A stretch of DNA of 64,000 bases from Rhabdophis nuchalis (GCA_039707465.1 CM077643.1:334086919-334150918), one strand, 5' to 3'; numbered from the stretch's first letter, positions 32,947 through 44,750 are shown. Notes: generated by a model not told the origin, from the sequence alone. Translations and numbers: made by a program.

Positions 32947-33190
32947 GGCTAGACAATGTCGACTGGCGACACCCAGAGGGAAAGCCTTCTCCGTGGGAGC
33001 ACCAGTCCTCTGGAACGAATTGCCCTCGGACTTAAGAACTATCCCTGACTTCCGCACCTTCCGCTGTGCTCTCAAAACCTTTTTCTTCCAACAAGTCAGG
33101 CTGGCATAAAACATGATTTTTAAATTATTAATTTTTATTAATTTTAATCAGGGTTGGTTGGGTTTTTTCATTATTAGGCCAAATTGTTTT

Positions 33191-33613
33191 TTTTTATGAG
33201 AAAAAAGTTTTATTGGTTTTTACAAAATTTTAAAAATAGGAAAAAGGTATAAGGTATTAAAGAGATATTTTGAGGACATCTATGTCGGAGGTGTCGGCCC
33301 CCTCCGAGGCTTCATACAAAAAAAAAAAGATAATACAACACATTTTTCATTTCCCTACAAAGTGGTAAGAGATACAGATATGTTATTTTGTATTCATGCA
33401 ATCAATCATTGTTTCTATAAACATCCAAATAAAGGTTAAACTATATAGAAAAAAGTCATTTGTGAGATCTAAGTCTTTTAGCAATTGTATCTTCCTCTCC
33501 CTGACCTCTAGTGGGCGGAGCTGTGCCCCCCCCCCCCGTTCCCCCATTTTCATCCTCCAGGATTGGGGAGTGTTTTTTAAGAAAGGCTTCCGCCTCTGCA
33601 ATTGTTTTAATTC
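33191..33613 (-). mobile_element. ORF1-only LINE-1 element, 5'-truncated (copy 2), nested in L2
   Basis: Minus strand: RIKTIAEAEAFLKKHSPILE through DTIAKRLRSHK, followed at once by the same 3' UTR as copies 1 and 3. The duplication gccaaattgtttt is at 33178-33190 and 33614-33626. It is truncated at nearly the same ORF1 position as copy 1. Confidence 0.85.
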
Positions 33614-33724
33614 GCCAAATTGTTTTAATATGTCTTTTAAAACTTTTATATGTTTGTTTTACTCTAGCTGTACACCACACTGAGTCCTTCGGGAATAGGG
33701 CGGTATAAAAACCCAATAAAACCT

Positions 33725-34473
33725 AAACCTAAACTTGTTTTGTGGAAAAAATCATTTTAGTCACTAATGGTGGAGCCTACAGGAAGGGTTCACTTTCACC
33801 TTTCTAGGCTTTGGGTGGAGGGAATTTCTCCTTCCTCAGCCTTAACTCTGCCGTCTGGCATTTCTTCTCAGCTTCATCTCAGGCCAAGAAACAACATTTC
33901 CTTTTCACTTGCATTCACTAAAGAGACACAAAAATAAAAGAAACAGAAGGAAGCTAAATGTGAAAGAAGAGGTGCATGGCAGAGGGGCGGGGCATTCTTT
34001 TCCTCCCTGCGATTCTGATTCTAGAGTCATGCAAAGTAACAAAGCATTCTGCAAAAAGTCCTTGCGTGTAGGATAAGAAGAGGCCAGTGGCCAAGGGAGC
34101 CCTGATAAGGTGATTCCACAGGGGGAACGCAACCATGTGATATTTTTAAAAAATTATCTACCAGAGATAAAGACACTTGGCATGTCATGACTGACTCCAG
34201 AAGACTTTCTGTCCCAACTCCCTGCCCCAAAACCTTCACATTGACTTATATAGCAACCTCATCTCCCTCATTTGTACCAGCATAGCGATGACAGGTTTGA
34301 GAAGCCTTTAGAATGAACATGTTATTTAGAAGTAAGAGGACCAGTTCTAGTTAGAAAAAATGCCTAGCTGAATTGTGTGAACATAACAAAATGTCACACA
34401 ACACACAAATACACACACACACACGCAACAAGGCCTTACTTCAAAGATGGGGACACATTGGAACTGGAGAGGG
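33725..34473. other. No gene recognised; short (AC)n near 34410-34428
   Basis: No repeat class or exon recognised apart from a short (AC)n run. Confidence 0.5.
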
Positions 34474-34487
34474 AGTTGTATTTTATT

Positions 34488-36481
34488 TATTTTTTTATAT
34501 TGAAAAAGTTTTATTGGTTTTTACAATTTTCGAAAAGGGTAGGGTAAGGGATACAGAAACATATTAAGAACTTTCGCGTCGGGATCATTGGCCCTTCTAG
34601 GGCTTCATAATAAAACATTAAAAAAAAACATTTTTCCAAAAGTACTACAAGCTGAAAATAAGTACAAAATTCCTAAATTCTCCATTCTATGCTAGCAGTC
34701 GTGTACAAACATCCAGACTTAAGGTTAAGCAATATTAATAATTTTTAAAAAAAGCAAAGTTATTTTTTTCGATCTAAGTCTCTTGGCAATTGTATCTTCT
34801 TTTTCTCCTCCCTGGCCCCCAGCGGGCGGGGCCGTGGCCCCCTCCGTCCCCCCTGGATCTTCCCCCAGGATAGAGGAATGTTTTTTAAGAAAGGCTTCCG
34901 CCTCAGCAACTGTTTTAATCCTCACTCTTCCTTCATCCCAGAACACCAACATCCCTTCCGGCATCACCCACTTAAACCAAATCCCATGGTCATACAATTT
35001 TTTGGATAAGAAGGAAAATTTCCTTCTCACCTCCCTAATCTTTTTTGGGATCTGCCTCAAGATGGTGACTTCCTTTTGTTGGTAAATTAACGGCCCCCCT
35101 CTCTGCACCTTCAAAATTCCCTCTCTAGTTGACCTTCTAACAAATTTAATATGTATCTCTCTGGGTACTTCATTTATCCTGGCATATGCTGAATTTATTC
35201 TGTAGACTAGGTCAATATCCCCCCTGATCTCATCTTTAGGTTTCTGTAAATAGTCTGCTAAAATTGTGCTCATGAGATCAGGAGGGTATTCACCAGATTC
35301 TTCAGAAACATTCTGAAATCTTAAAAAATATGACATCCTTTCAAAATCCATCCTAGACATATGACCAGACAAATCTGCAATTTCAATGTTGACATTTTTA
35401 AGTTCTCCCTTTGCCCCAGCCAGCCCCCCTTCCAGCTCCTCAGTCTTCTGTGAATTCTCCAACACTTGCTTCTGTGTTTCCAGAAGGTACTCCTTAAAAC
35501 TTTTATTATCAGCTCTCAAAGCTTTAATTTCCTGCACCAGAGCTTGTAACACTGATTCCAAAGATGACATTCTTTGTTCCAATCCTGCCAATTCTGATTT
35601 TGATGCCATGGTAAGCTGTTAAAGTCAGTGTCACTAAGATGGCGTTTTTTGGGTGGGGCCGTTGAGGCAAATCAGGAGCAAAACAGTTCAGGTGAAAGTT
35701 GTAAAAGAATTCAAGACCCAGCAGAGAAACACTTTTCACAATCAAAAACTTTAACAGAGAAGGCACTCAGGGAAGGAATCAATTAGTCCAGAAATTTCTT
35801 CATTAGTAGAGAGAGAGAGTCCATTTCACGAAAAGATGTTGGTAATTTTCCAAAGGTAAAAATAGTCATTCAGGAACAAAGGGAACCATCCTCCACCGCC
35901 CCGCCTGGGAGCCAGGAGGAGAAAATAACCCAAGAAAAATTGTATCAAGCCAGCCAGACATAGATACATTGTAAGAAAATAAGCCGCAGATCACTTTCGC
36001 TTATTTCAATGCAGTCCGGAAACAAAGTATCCGCTTCCTTGCAACAAGGAGCCATTTCGGAACGCCGCTTTAAATCCGAGGGGGGGTTTAACCAACAAAC
36101 ACCCCCCTCTACGTTCTTTCAATCCAGGCTGCCAGCATAAATAATATTGTAAATCACTCACTCTTCACCTCGCTGCCAAAGCCCCAGGGAGCCTTCCGAC
36201 CCGCACGCTCAGTTCTTTTAAAATTTTGCTGATCGTTACCGTCCTCCATTGGCGAAGGGAAACTCCCCCCGCAGCATGTCTTCCTTTGCCTAAACCGAAG
36301 ACAAGGGCCGTTTCCCAGCCGCCGCCAGGATAAACCAGTCCAGGCAAGCCAGTTTTACGGAAGGACCCCCCAAAAAAGGGGGTGCCCCGCCCCGTTAGGG
36401 GCAGAAAAAAGGACAAAACGGCGGACGAACCCCAAGGTTCGTCCGTCGCCGCCGGGAACAGGAACAGGAACAGGAACAGGA
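34488..36481 (-). mobile_element. ORF1-only LINE-1-derived element, apparently full length (copy 3)
   Basis: About 1.99 kb on the minus strand: a GC-rich 5' UTR of about 870 bp starting with CCTGTT repeats and a short foldback (gacgaacc/ggttcgtc), one intact ORF (35609-34725), then a 237-bp 3' UTR ending aataaaactttttc and an A/T tail. The flanks agttgtattttatt (34474-34487) and agtcatattttatt (36482-36495) match at 12 of 14 positions, a probable target duplication. There is no endonuclease or reverse transcriptase, so it must have been mobilised in trans, presumably by LINE-1. In mammals the comparable architecture is called HAL1. Confidence 0.82.
34725..35609 (-). CDS. LINE-1-type ORF1 protein (RNA-binding chaperone), intact
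   Basis: 294 codons with no disruption. Domains in order: heptad-rich coiled coil at about residues 5-85 (LEQRMSSLESVLQALVQEIK, LLETQKQVLEN); an RRM-like domain at about 90-185 (MSYFLRFQNVSEE, then IDLVYRINSAYARINEVPRE, a counterpart of the RTPNRI segment of human ORF1p, and HIKFVRRSTREGILK); and a C-terminal domain at about 190-262 (KKIREVRRKFSFLSKKL, GMLVFWDEGRVRIKT). The tail is Gly/Pro-rich. LINE-1 ORF1p forms trimers and coats its RNA. Length and order fit vertebrate LINE-1 ORF1p. In this element no ORF2 follows. Confidence 0.88.
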   Translation of the reverse strand: MASKSELAGLEQRMSSLESVLQALVQEIKALRADNKSFKEYLLETQKQVLENSQKTEELEGGLAGAKGELKNVNIEIADLSGHMSRMDFERMSYFLRFQNVSEESGEYPPDLMSTILADYLQKPKDEIRGDIDLVYRINSAYARINEVPREIHIKFVRRSTREGILKVQRGGPLIYQQKEVTILRQIPKKIREVRRKFSFLSKKLYDHGIWFKWVMPEGMLVFWDEGRVRIKTVAEAEAFLKKHSSILGEDPGGTEGATAPPAGGQGGEKEDTIAKRLRSKKITLLFLKIINIA

Positions 36482-36495
36482 AGTCATATTTTATT

Positions 36496-37085
36496 GTGCC
36501 TTAAACAAGACTCTAAAGAAGTTTGAAGATATCAGGCCACAAAACGTTTTAGAATTTCTCATTTTTCTCCTGCTCCATCTTCTTTGGAATATTCCAGTTA
36601 ATGTTCTTGGCAAAAAGAAGTAAATTTTGAGAAGGAGCACACAGTTATCTCAACCATGTTCTTGAAGTCCATGGTGCTGCTACCTGTCCCTTGCTGAAGT
36701 AAACAAAAATGAGAGTCACCGGAATCACAGGATGCCTCAAAGAAGAATGGGACCATGAGAGTCATTCTGAATCTCAAGCTCCTGAACAAATTCATCAGAC
36801 TCTTTTAGAATGGAAACTCCGAGATCACAACATAAGCCATCATACCAAACAATTTTACTCTTGTCAATGGACCTGTCAATGTTATGCTTGCCTATCCCCA
36901 TCACAGCCTCATCAGAGAGGCTTACCATCTATTCCCCAGTTTTGTATATGAAAAAACACCTTCAGTTCAGAGGTTAGGTCTGACTTTAGTACTCAAATTA
37001 TCAGACACCCGAGGAGTCAGGGATTCCATAATTATGCCAATTTTTATCATTTCCTTATCATAGCTTCCCAAACAGAGAAAGCAGT
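36496..37085. other. No gene recognised
   Basis: Short antisense and sense frames only, with no family resemblance. Confidence 0.5.
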
Positions 37086-37087
37086 CA

Positions 37088-37635
37088 AGAGCCATCGCTA
37101 AGTTGCCTTTGTCAACTCACAGCCTCCAAGTTGCCACAGGACAACTCCGCACGGCCAACTCACTGCAGGGACAACTCACTGCAGGTGGCAAAGAGCCAGG
37201 CGGGCAAACAGGCAGAGTGCAGAGTGTGTTGGGGTGGGTGTGAGGGAGGCAACAGCAGCTGGGACTTCCCATTTTCACACACCTTTCCATCCTGGGCTCT
37301 GAGCTTGGCACAGTGGCATCAGCAGTAGCAGGTCCGAGTGTGGCACAAATACTAATCCACCCTGGGCTCAGCACCACCACCAATACCACCACCACCACCG
37401 AGACAGGTTCAGAGCACCAGTGGCTGAACATGTGAAAATGGGAAGGCCCTGGCACCCACCGCCTCCCTGCCGCCTGTCCTGACCAGCTTTGTGGTCCATC
37501 CACCCACTCGCTTGCCTGGCTCTTTCTTCAGTCACCCATGGTGAATTGTCCCCGCAACATGTCGGCCAGGTGGAGTTGTCCTGAGGGACTTGGCAGTTGT
37601 GAGTTAACAGAAGCGACCTGGCGGTGATGAGCTGG
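37088..37635. mobile_element. Imperfect foldback element, about 550 bp, class unknown
   Basis: The two halves are complementary in blocks: gtcaactcacagcctccaag against ggcagttgtgagttaac; ccacaggacaactcc against ggagttgtcctgag; aaagagccaggcgg against cttgcctggctcttt; cttcccattttcaca against tgtgaaaatgggaa. The centre has ACC/CCA trinucleotide runs (about 37370-37400). No terminal signature or target duplication was identified. Confidence 0.6.
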
Positions 37636-37797
37636 TCACACCGAATTTGCTGCAGCAATTTCTCCTACACCCCCCTAAGGACCCATACTTTATATAAAGT
37701 TATTGTCTCAGGTTCCATATTGAAACCCAGTATCAGAACATCCTTACATTAAGCATTTCCTCAGGGAAACCAGAATACTCGCCCTCATACACACATA

Positions 37798-38302
37798 CCG
37801 TGTTTCCTGAAAATACGACATGGCCTGAAACTAAGGCATGCCGCATATTTCGGGTGGGCAGAAATATTAGCCCTCCCCTGAAAATAAGCACCCTGGACAA
37901 TCTGCCCCCCCCTCCAGCAAGGCAGAGAACCACTTGCTGACCTAGTAGTATTCTGAAGGCGCCGAGCCATGGGAGCACCTCTTCGCCGCCCTCCGGCTCC
38001 GGCAGCTCAGCACCTTCGGAATGCCCCTACCTCTGTGTGGCTGGAAAGGGGGGTTGCCGGGCTGCTGCTCGCAAGCGTGGTTACTTCATGGCTACTGTGT
38101 TGCTGCTGTGACAGCACAACACAGGGCTACTGTGTTGCTGCTGTGACAGTGCAACACAGCCATTCAACCCCGAGCCCGCTCGCAAGGGAGGAGCCACCCA
38201 GCAAGCCCAAACAAATAAGCCCCCCCCCCAAATTATAAGACCAAGGCCATATTTAGTAACTTAAAAACAATATAAGACCTGTCTTATTTTGGGGAAACAT
38301 GA
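37798..38302. mobile_element. TA-flanked MITE (GTGTTTCC... family D)
   Basis: Left terminus ccgtgtttcctgaaaatacg and right terminus ttattttggggaaacatg, with TA at 37796-37797 and 38303-38304. Family-typical gaaaataag and tataagaccaagg boxes are inside. At about 38091-38160 a 35-bp unit with gctactgtgttgctgctgtg is tandemly duplicated. Confidence 0.75.
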
Positions 38303-38468
38303 TACTTACATACATATATTCCATTCAGATTTTCAGGGCCTTAAATACTGCTACATTTGAAACCATTAAGCAGATTGTGATCACTACACTTACCTAATAT
38401 TGGTGCCTTCGGCTCATTGAGAAAGGGAAGTGGAAGCTTTCTTGGTGATCAGTAGTGTGGTGTGTGCC

Positions 38469-38510
38469 ACCAAGACAAGACAAGACAAGACAAGACAAGA
38501 CAAGGCAAGA
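38469..38510. repeat. (CAAGA)n microsatellite
   Basis: About eight CAAGA units, one changed to CAAGG. Confidence 0.9.
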
Positions 38511-39637
38511 CAATGTGATCCTAAGACTAGCCACTTATTTCATACCAAAAGTCGTTCAAAGTTTTACAAATAACAGGAGATAATCTTACCAATTTTTTGT
38601 TTTTCCATGGAATACAATTGGAAAAAAATATTTGCATACCGAGCCATAAGAATTTATCTCATGTGCACATTCTAGGAGACCTGAAGGCTAAGAACATATT
38701 TGTGCCTGACAAGACAGGAAGTGCTGAGAGATAAATTATCCATTATCCATTAACAGATGGGGCAGGAAATACATAGCACAGCAATAATTTATTCTGGCCA
38801 TAGTTTCTGGATGGCATCACAGCTCATTCCTTCATATCCTCTTGATTTCATTGATAGACATCTCTAGGGTTGCGAATTGGGTGGAGATGACAACAATTGT
38901 TAAATATTACCAGTAGATTAATTACAAATAAATTCAGCTCAGTAGAGGCAGTCAACCACTTGGTGCTGCAGATGGTACTGTAACTTTCATTGCAACCCCA
39001 GAATGGGGATATGCTGTATCACTGTCCCATTAGCTCCATCATCAGTAATCAAGAACAGCATCAGGAATCCAAACCAGAGAGAAGGGACTATAATAAAAAG
39101 CACATGTAATCCAATTGTTTAATATTGTTATTGATCAACTGGTTATGGGTTTACTTTTAGATATTGTTAGAACTATATTTTTTCCATATGTAAAGATGTC
39201 ATAGGTTTTGCTTTCAGCTGAGTTTAATGTACACAACTGAGGAAAGAGGAATTTCCTCCACCAGATGTTAAAGTTCAAACTCTGCCTTTGGCTAGAAAAG
39301 GTGGAGTTAACCTTTTCCTGTTGGTCCAGATTGGCTTCTTGTGTTAAGTGTAATGGTCTCTTTCCATATGTAATTAAATCAAATTCTTCTAGGTCATACA
39401 CTGGCCCTGATTTTCTCCTATGTGTCATTGCTTCACATACTAGAACAATGCTATCATAATTCTTCTGTCTTCTGTTCTCAAAGTTGAACAGGCCCAATTT
39501 CCTCAATTTCTCTTTTGTTTTGTTTTTCTAATCATCTTCTGGCCATCTATGATGTTGTAAGGCACACTTTTTGTAGAGAAGCGGGGCGAAGGTATTTAGG
39601 TTTGAAAGATTCTGTTACTGTAACCTTATAATGAAAA
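38511..39637. other. No gene recognised
   Basis: A minus-strand frame at 39135-39506 (123 codons) has no recognisable family and no supporting context. Confidence 0.45.
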
Positions 39638-39639
39638 TA

Positions 39640-40022
39640 CAGGTAATCCTTGACTTACGACCACAACTGAGCCCAAAATCTATGTTGCTAAAGGAGACAT
39701 TTGTTAAGTGAATTTTACCCCATTTTATGAGCTCCTTTGCCACAGTTATTAAGTGAATCACAGAAGTTGGTAAGTTAAAAACCTGGTTATTAAGTAAATC
39801 TGGCTTTTCGATTGACTTTGCTTGACAGAAGGTCACAAAAAGCAATCACATGACCTTGGGACACAGCAACAGTCACAAATATGAACAAGTTGCCAAGCAA
39901 CTGAATTTTGACCACATGATCATGGGGATGCTGCAGAGGTAGTAACTATGAAAAACATTCATAAGTCGCTTTTTAAAGTGCTGTTGTCATTAAACAAACT
40001 GTTGTAAGCCAAGGACTACCTG
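39640..40022. mobile_element. TA-flanked MITE (family A), complete
   Basis: Termini caggtaatccttgacttacg and gtaagccaaggactacctg are inverted, TA at 39638-39639 and 40023-40024. At 383 bp it is the most complete family A copy and is used as the reference for the relics elsewhere. Confidence 0.85.
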
Positions 40023-40068
40023 TAGTATTGTAGCATGCATAACTTTAGTTTTCTAGTTTGGTCTACCC

Positions 40069-40202
40069 CAGGGATGTCCAAACTTGGGAACTTTAAGACT
40101 TGTGGACTTCAACTCTCAGAATTCCCAGCCAGCTATGCTGGCTGGGGAATTCTGGGAGTTGAAGTCCACAAGTCTTAAAGTTCCCAAGTTTGGACATCCC
40201 TG
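40069..40202. mobile_element. hAT hairpin MITE
   Basis: A near-perfect 134-bp hairpin beginning cagggatgtccaaacttggg, flanked by gtctaccc at 40061-40068 and 40203-40210. It is almost identical to 49498-49632. Confidence 0.9.
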
Positions 40203-40429
40203 GTCTACCCTAAGGGTCTGATATCAGTCTTGTAAGTTTGAATATGCTTTCCTCCTCCCTTTAGCTTAATGACCACTAGGAGGGTCTGTTTGAGTCGCTT
40301 TCTTAAATTACATTTCTGCTCCAGATTCAAGATTTCTTTTATCTGAAAAGTATATCTTGGTAGCATAATTCCTCCTCAAGATTATTTCTTTAGTTTAGCA
40401 GAATTATTCCTAAAGTGGTATCCTTCTCA

Positions 40430-40794
40430 GATTAAAGTTTTTTATTTTTTTCATTTTCATAACATATAATCCCATGTATACTATTACATTATCAACATTG
40501 TATTGTATTATTAAATATTTACATCAATTCATCTTACCAACAATTCCCCAAAACCAATGATTGGGTCTTCTGCTCTCCATACACCATATATGTGTTTATC
40601 CATCACTTTCTTCTCCCTCTGTCCTCCCCCTCATACCTCCTTTCTTCCCTCTGTCCTTCTCTTCTCTACTTCCTCTTCCTCTCTCCTTCTCCTCCCTTCC
40701 CTTACTACTCCTCATTTCTCTCCTCCTCTTCCCCTCCTCTTTGCCCTCTCTCCTATCCCTCTCTTCTTCCCTTACCTTTCTCCTCTACTATCCA
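40430..40794 (-). mobile_element. Retroposed 3' end with polypurine tract (LINE-1-like)
   Basis: On the minus strand: a purine-rich block (complement of 40610-40790), then a stretch with gtgatggataaacaca and atggtgtatggagagcag, then an A-rich tail at 40430-40450. The 19-bp duplication taaagtggtatccttctca (40411-40429) and its single-mismatch copy (40795-40813) show target-primed insertion. A second copy is at about 54205-54570. Confidence 0.75.
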
Positions 40795-40814
40795 TAAAGT
40801 GGCATCCTTCTCAA

Positions 40815-41425
40815 AATAACATGTTGACGGCTAAACACAGCTCAAAATCTGAATCAGTAGAGAATAGAGTGGATAAGGCTTATTACCAGATTATCTGCTT
40901 GTGATGTATAAAAAGGGCACTAATAGTAAAAAAATAGTGTTTTTGTTTTACTCGAAGTATATTGTTGGTTTCTCTTATTTGCCAATAAAATGGAAGTTTG
41001 AGTTCTTTCAAACAAGTCCTGAATTATCCTTTGCAGTATAAATCAGTATAATTTGCTGAGCCAAATATTTTACTGTATCCACATGGGGGCATCCGTGCTG
41101 CAGTTTTTAAGGAAATTAGTTTGGTGGTGGTTGTTTTCATAGATTACTGAGTTGTCTCTTGTGCCCTCTTTGGCTCCATTATGAGTTCTTAGTAAAACTT
41201 TTCCTAACGGGTGGTATTGAGAAACACTTCTCAAATGAACTCATTTTCAATGGGCTCTTTCATTAGCCATGGTTTACAGCGTCATCCTATACTATTTCCC
41301 CCATGTTTTATTGCCTTGAATACTTCCAAGCAGGAAATTTACTTGGCTATAGTATGAATGTGGTTAAGCCTCCACCAATGAAGTGGGGGAATGAAAGCTA
41401 GGTAGGCTAATGGATACTGCTTTAA
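40815..41425. other. No gene recognised
   Basis: AT-rich, nothing assignable. Confidence 0.5.
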
Positions 41426-41428
41426 TAG

Positions 41429-41532
<104 letters not shown>

Positions 41533-41534
41533 TC

Positions 41535-42398
41535 TTAATTGGAATTTGTCTTATCAGATGTTCAATTGATATCAGATTGTTATAATGTTTAGTTGTTATC
41601 TCCTGGGACACATGAGGAAAATGAATTGTAGGGAAGCAGTAAAAAAACAAGTGCTGAGGGATACTTGGATGTAGGCTATTCCAAACAAAGGAAATTAAAA
41701 GATAGCTATGGCTCTAAAACTTGACTTGGCTCCTATTACAGTAGTTTTCCATGAAGGATAGTTTTACTGGGTTTTTTTTTTTTTTAGTGGGAAGATATCC
41801 TCTAAGCATACTTCCTCTCTAATTCTAGATAAAGCTACCCAATTTTACTAGTAGAGGCCTCTCAAGAAACCTCTAGTCATAATACCTGGCTTGTATTATC
41901 CCTAGCTTTCTTGATATAAAAACTCTTTCAGTATCCCACCTACAAAAGAAATGTAGCGTTTCTGCTAAGCAAAAAGGCAATCCCTGTTAATGATTGGGTG
42001 TTATATTTTTCAGACTTGAGGATACATTCATAATGTGTCTGCTAATCATTCTATGGAGACTTCTAGGAGATACAATTACAATACCTAATAGAGCACAGTC
42101 GCTAAAAAATCTGCAAACTTTCTTCGGGGAGAGGGGGCGGTTTAGAAATTTAATAAATTATTAAATTAAATTAATTATTATTCATCATTCTTCTGATTAC
42201 TTTCATAAGTTCATAAAGTGTGCTTAGCAATCAATCCTTCCTGATGGAATAATCCACTATGAGTACCTTACTCTTATTTTAAATTGTTTGTATAAGATTT
42301 TATTGGTGATATGTGTTTGAACCTTGTGCTTTGATATGACCTATAGGAAACAATAAAGCTACCATCATATTAAATGCAGATTCCACAATTATAACATT
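41535..42398. other. No gene recognised; weak L2-like tail near 42125-42165
   Basis: cttcggggagagggggcggtttagaaattt at 42123-42152, given here in part as cggggagagggggcgg, resembles the end of an L2 3' UTR. The rest is unassigned. Confidence 0.4.
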
Positions 42399-42407
42399 AG
42401 CCTATGT

Positions 42408-42973
42408 CAGTGATGGCAAATCTTTTTTGTCTTGGGTGCCAAAAACGGAGGTGAGCACAGGGTGGGTTGTGTGCTGGTGTGCCACACATGTGCATGTTTC
42501 CGCCCTCTGTGTACATGCGCAACCAGCACTCCCCCCCCCACTTTTGGTGCTCTTTTTTCCCCTCCCCAAGCTCCAGAGGCTTTCTAGGAGCCTGGGGAAG
42601 GTGAAAACAGCCTCCACGCCCACCCAACCCCAAGCGCAAAAAAACGGCCTTACAGGCAAACCGGAAGTTCAGGAACGGACTTCCAGTTTGTTTGTAGGGC
42701 TGTTTTCCGCCCTCCTGAGACATTCCTGGAGGCTCTGGAGGGTGAAAAATAATCCTATGAGCAAACCAGAAGTCCATTCCTGAATTTCTGGTTTGTCCAT
42801 AGGGCTGGTTTTTCACGCTCTGGAGGCTTCAGAGAAGCCTCCAGAGGGTGAAAAATGGCTTCCAAAGATGCTGAAGTTAGCTGGCCAGCGCATGCATGCG
42901 CGCTGGAGCTGATAGAGCATCACTTCACGTGTCCTGACAAATGGCTACGCATGCCACAGGTTCACCATCACAG
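42408..42973. mobile_element. hAT element (GTGATGGCGAACC family, long variant)
   Basis: Termini cagtgatggcaaatcttttt and aggttcaccatcacag. Flanks gcctatgt (42400-42407) and gactatgt (42974-42981) agree at six of eight. The interior has repeated caaaccggaagttc-type units in both orientations. Confidence 0.75.
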
Positions 42974-43029
42974 GACTATGTGTTGTCTTTTCTTATTTCC
43001 TTTATTTACCATCCCAAATACCAACAGTA

Positions 43030-44185
43030 ATAAATATTACTCCTACTAAATGACTTAAGTGAGGGACTGGAAGGGGAATTCATCAAATTTGCATATGACA
43101 CTAAGCTGGCAGGAATAACCAACACCCCAGAAGGCAAGCTCATAGTCCAAAAAGATCTTGACAGACTTGAACAATTGGCCTTATCCAACAAGATAAAATT
43201 TAACATGGAGAAAAGCAAGGTTTTATACTTGGGCAGGAAAAACCAAAGATACAAGTATAGATTAGGCAAAACCTGACATAAAAACAGTAACTGTGAGAGG
43301 GACCTGGAGTCTTAGTGGATAATCACTTAAACATGAGTCAGCAGTGTGAAGCAGCAGCCAAAAAAGTGAATACAATCCTTGGTTGTATCAACAGAGGCAC
43401 AGAATAAAAATCACGTGTTAGTACCACTTTATAAAGCCTTAGTAAGACCATTCCTGGAATACTGCTTCCAGTTTTGGTCACCACATTACAAAAAAGATTT
43501 TGAGACTTTGGAAAAAGTGCAAAGAGCAACTAAGATAATGAAAGGCCTGGACACAAAAACATATGAGGAATGGTTGCAGGATTTGGGTTTGGCTAGTCTA
43601 GAGCAGCGTTTTTCAACCACTGTGCCGTGGCACACTAGTGTGCCGTAAGATATTGTCTGGTGTGCCGTGGGAAAAAATCCAATTTCATCCGTAACATGCG
43701 GCTTCGGCTCACAAATAGACCAATCATTAGATTCTAATACTTTTTAACATTTTCTAATGGTGGTGGTGTGCCTCGTGATTTTTTTCATGAAAAAAGTGTG
43801 CCTTTGCACAAAAAAGGTTGAAAAACACTGGTCTAGAGAAAGAAGGACTAGGGAGACATGATAGCAGCATTCCAGTATTTGAGAGACTGCAACCAAGAGG
43901 AGGGGGTCAATTTATTTTCCAAAGCACGAGAGGGCAGGACAAGAAACAACGGATGGAAACTAATCAAGGAGAGACGCAACCTGGAATTAAGGAGAAACTT
44001 ACTAAAAGTGAGGACAATTAACAAGTGGGACAGCTTGCCTTCAGATGTTGTGGGTGCTTCATCACTAGAGGTTTTTAAGAAGAGACTGGACAGTCACTTG
44101 TCTGAAATGGTAGGATCTCTTGTTTGAGCAAGGGGCTGGACCAAAAGACCTCCAAGGTCCCTTCCATCTCTCTTCTATTCTGATT
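43030..44185 (+). mobile_element. CR1 LINE ORF2 C-terminal half, interrupted by hAT
   Basis: Pieces in order: EGEFIKFAYDTKLAGITNTP (the polymerase FADDTKLGG motif decayed to AYDTKLAG), KIKFNMEKSKVLYLGRKN, then LVPLYKALVRPFLEYCFQFW and LEKVQRATKIMKGLD. After the insertion come DMIAAFQYLRDCNQEEGVNL and SLEVFKKRLDSHLSEMV, and the 3' UTR aaggtcccttccatctctct. Frameshifts are present. Confidence 0.87.
43604..43830. mobile_element. hAT element (SPIN-like termini), nested in CR1
   Basis: Termini cagcgtttttcaaccactgt and aaggttgaaaaacactg, flanked by gtctagag at 43596-43603 and 43831-43838. It contains three copies of gtgtgccgt. Confidence 0.88.
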
Positions 44186-44519
44186 CTGATATTAATGCAC
44201 AGTAGCCATACATTAAAGAGGGTTTATTTACTTGATTGCTTTATTCAATATTTTATGATTTATGATTGGCCATAGGTGATGCTCCAAATTCTAATGAACT
44301 GCACCTCTCCATGGGCTATGTACTTATTACTCAGAAGAAATGAAGTTCATAATTCATAATAGTTCGTAATTATATATATGCTTGTGTCACAACACCCTGG
44401 TAAGCCCCAATTAAGGGAGGAAGCATACTGCTTTCCTTTTCTGTCTTTCGGCTCATCACCAGAGACCATCCAGACAGAAAGCTATGAGTTTCGTTGTTTC
44501 TTTTTTTTTTTTTTTTACA

Positions 44520-44750
44520 TGTGTGTTAGATTTTGAGCTAAACTGTTTTAATTTGGATTTTAGGGGGAAATAGTTTTTAAGATTTTAAGATTTTTAGCAC
44601 AGGGTGAGAATTATTTAATTTGGTTTTAATATTTATTGATGGTTGTGTTGAATATGTTTTTTAACTTCCTGTGCACCGCCCTGAGTCCCTTCGGGGAGAG
44701 AGGCATGGTTTTATAAATCTAAATAAATGAAATGAAATTAAATTAAATGA
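44520..44750 (+). mobile_element. L2 LINE 3' UTR
   Basis: tttagcacagggtgagaatt, then ttcctgtgcaccgccctgag and tcccttcggggagagaggca, and an AAAT-type tail. No coding part remains. Confidence 0.75.

Larger units (their letters stand above)
32375..33722 (+). mobile_element. L2 LINE C-terminus and 3' UTR with two insertions
   Basis: Readable pieces: SYRSHREGPLIVPSAR-like sequence before 32500; then RQCRLATPRGKAFSVGAP and VLWNELPSDLRTIPDF to ALKTFFFQQVRLA ending at about 33109. The 3' UTR resumes at 33614 and ends ctgagtccttcgggaatagg plus an A tail at about 33715. A hAT element (32500-32946) and an ORF1-only LINE-1 copy (33191-33613) split it. Confidence 0.82.

Noticed and set aside
40557..40904. 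Ser/Leu/Pro-rich 115-codon frame
   Set aside because: Translation of the pyrimidine-rich strand of a retroposed polypurine block.
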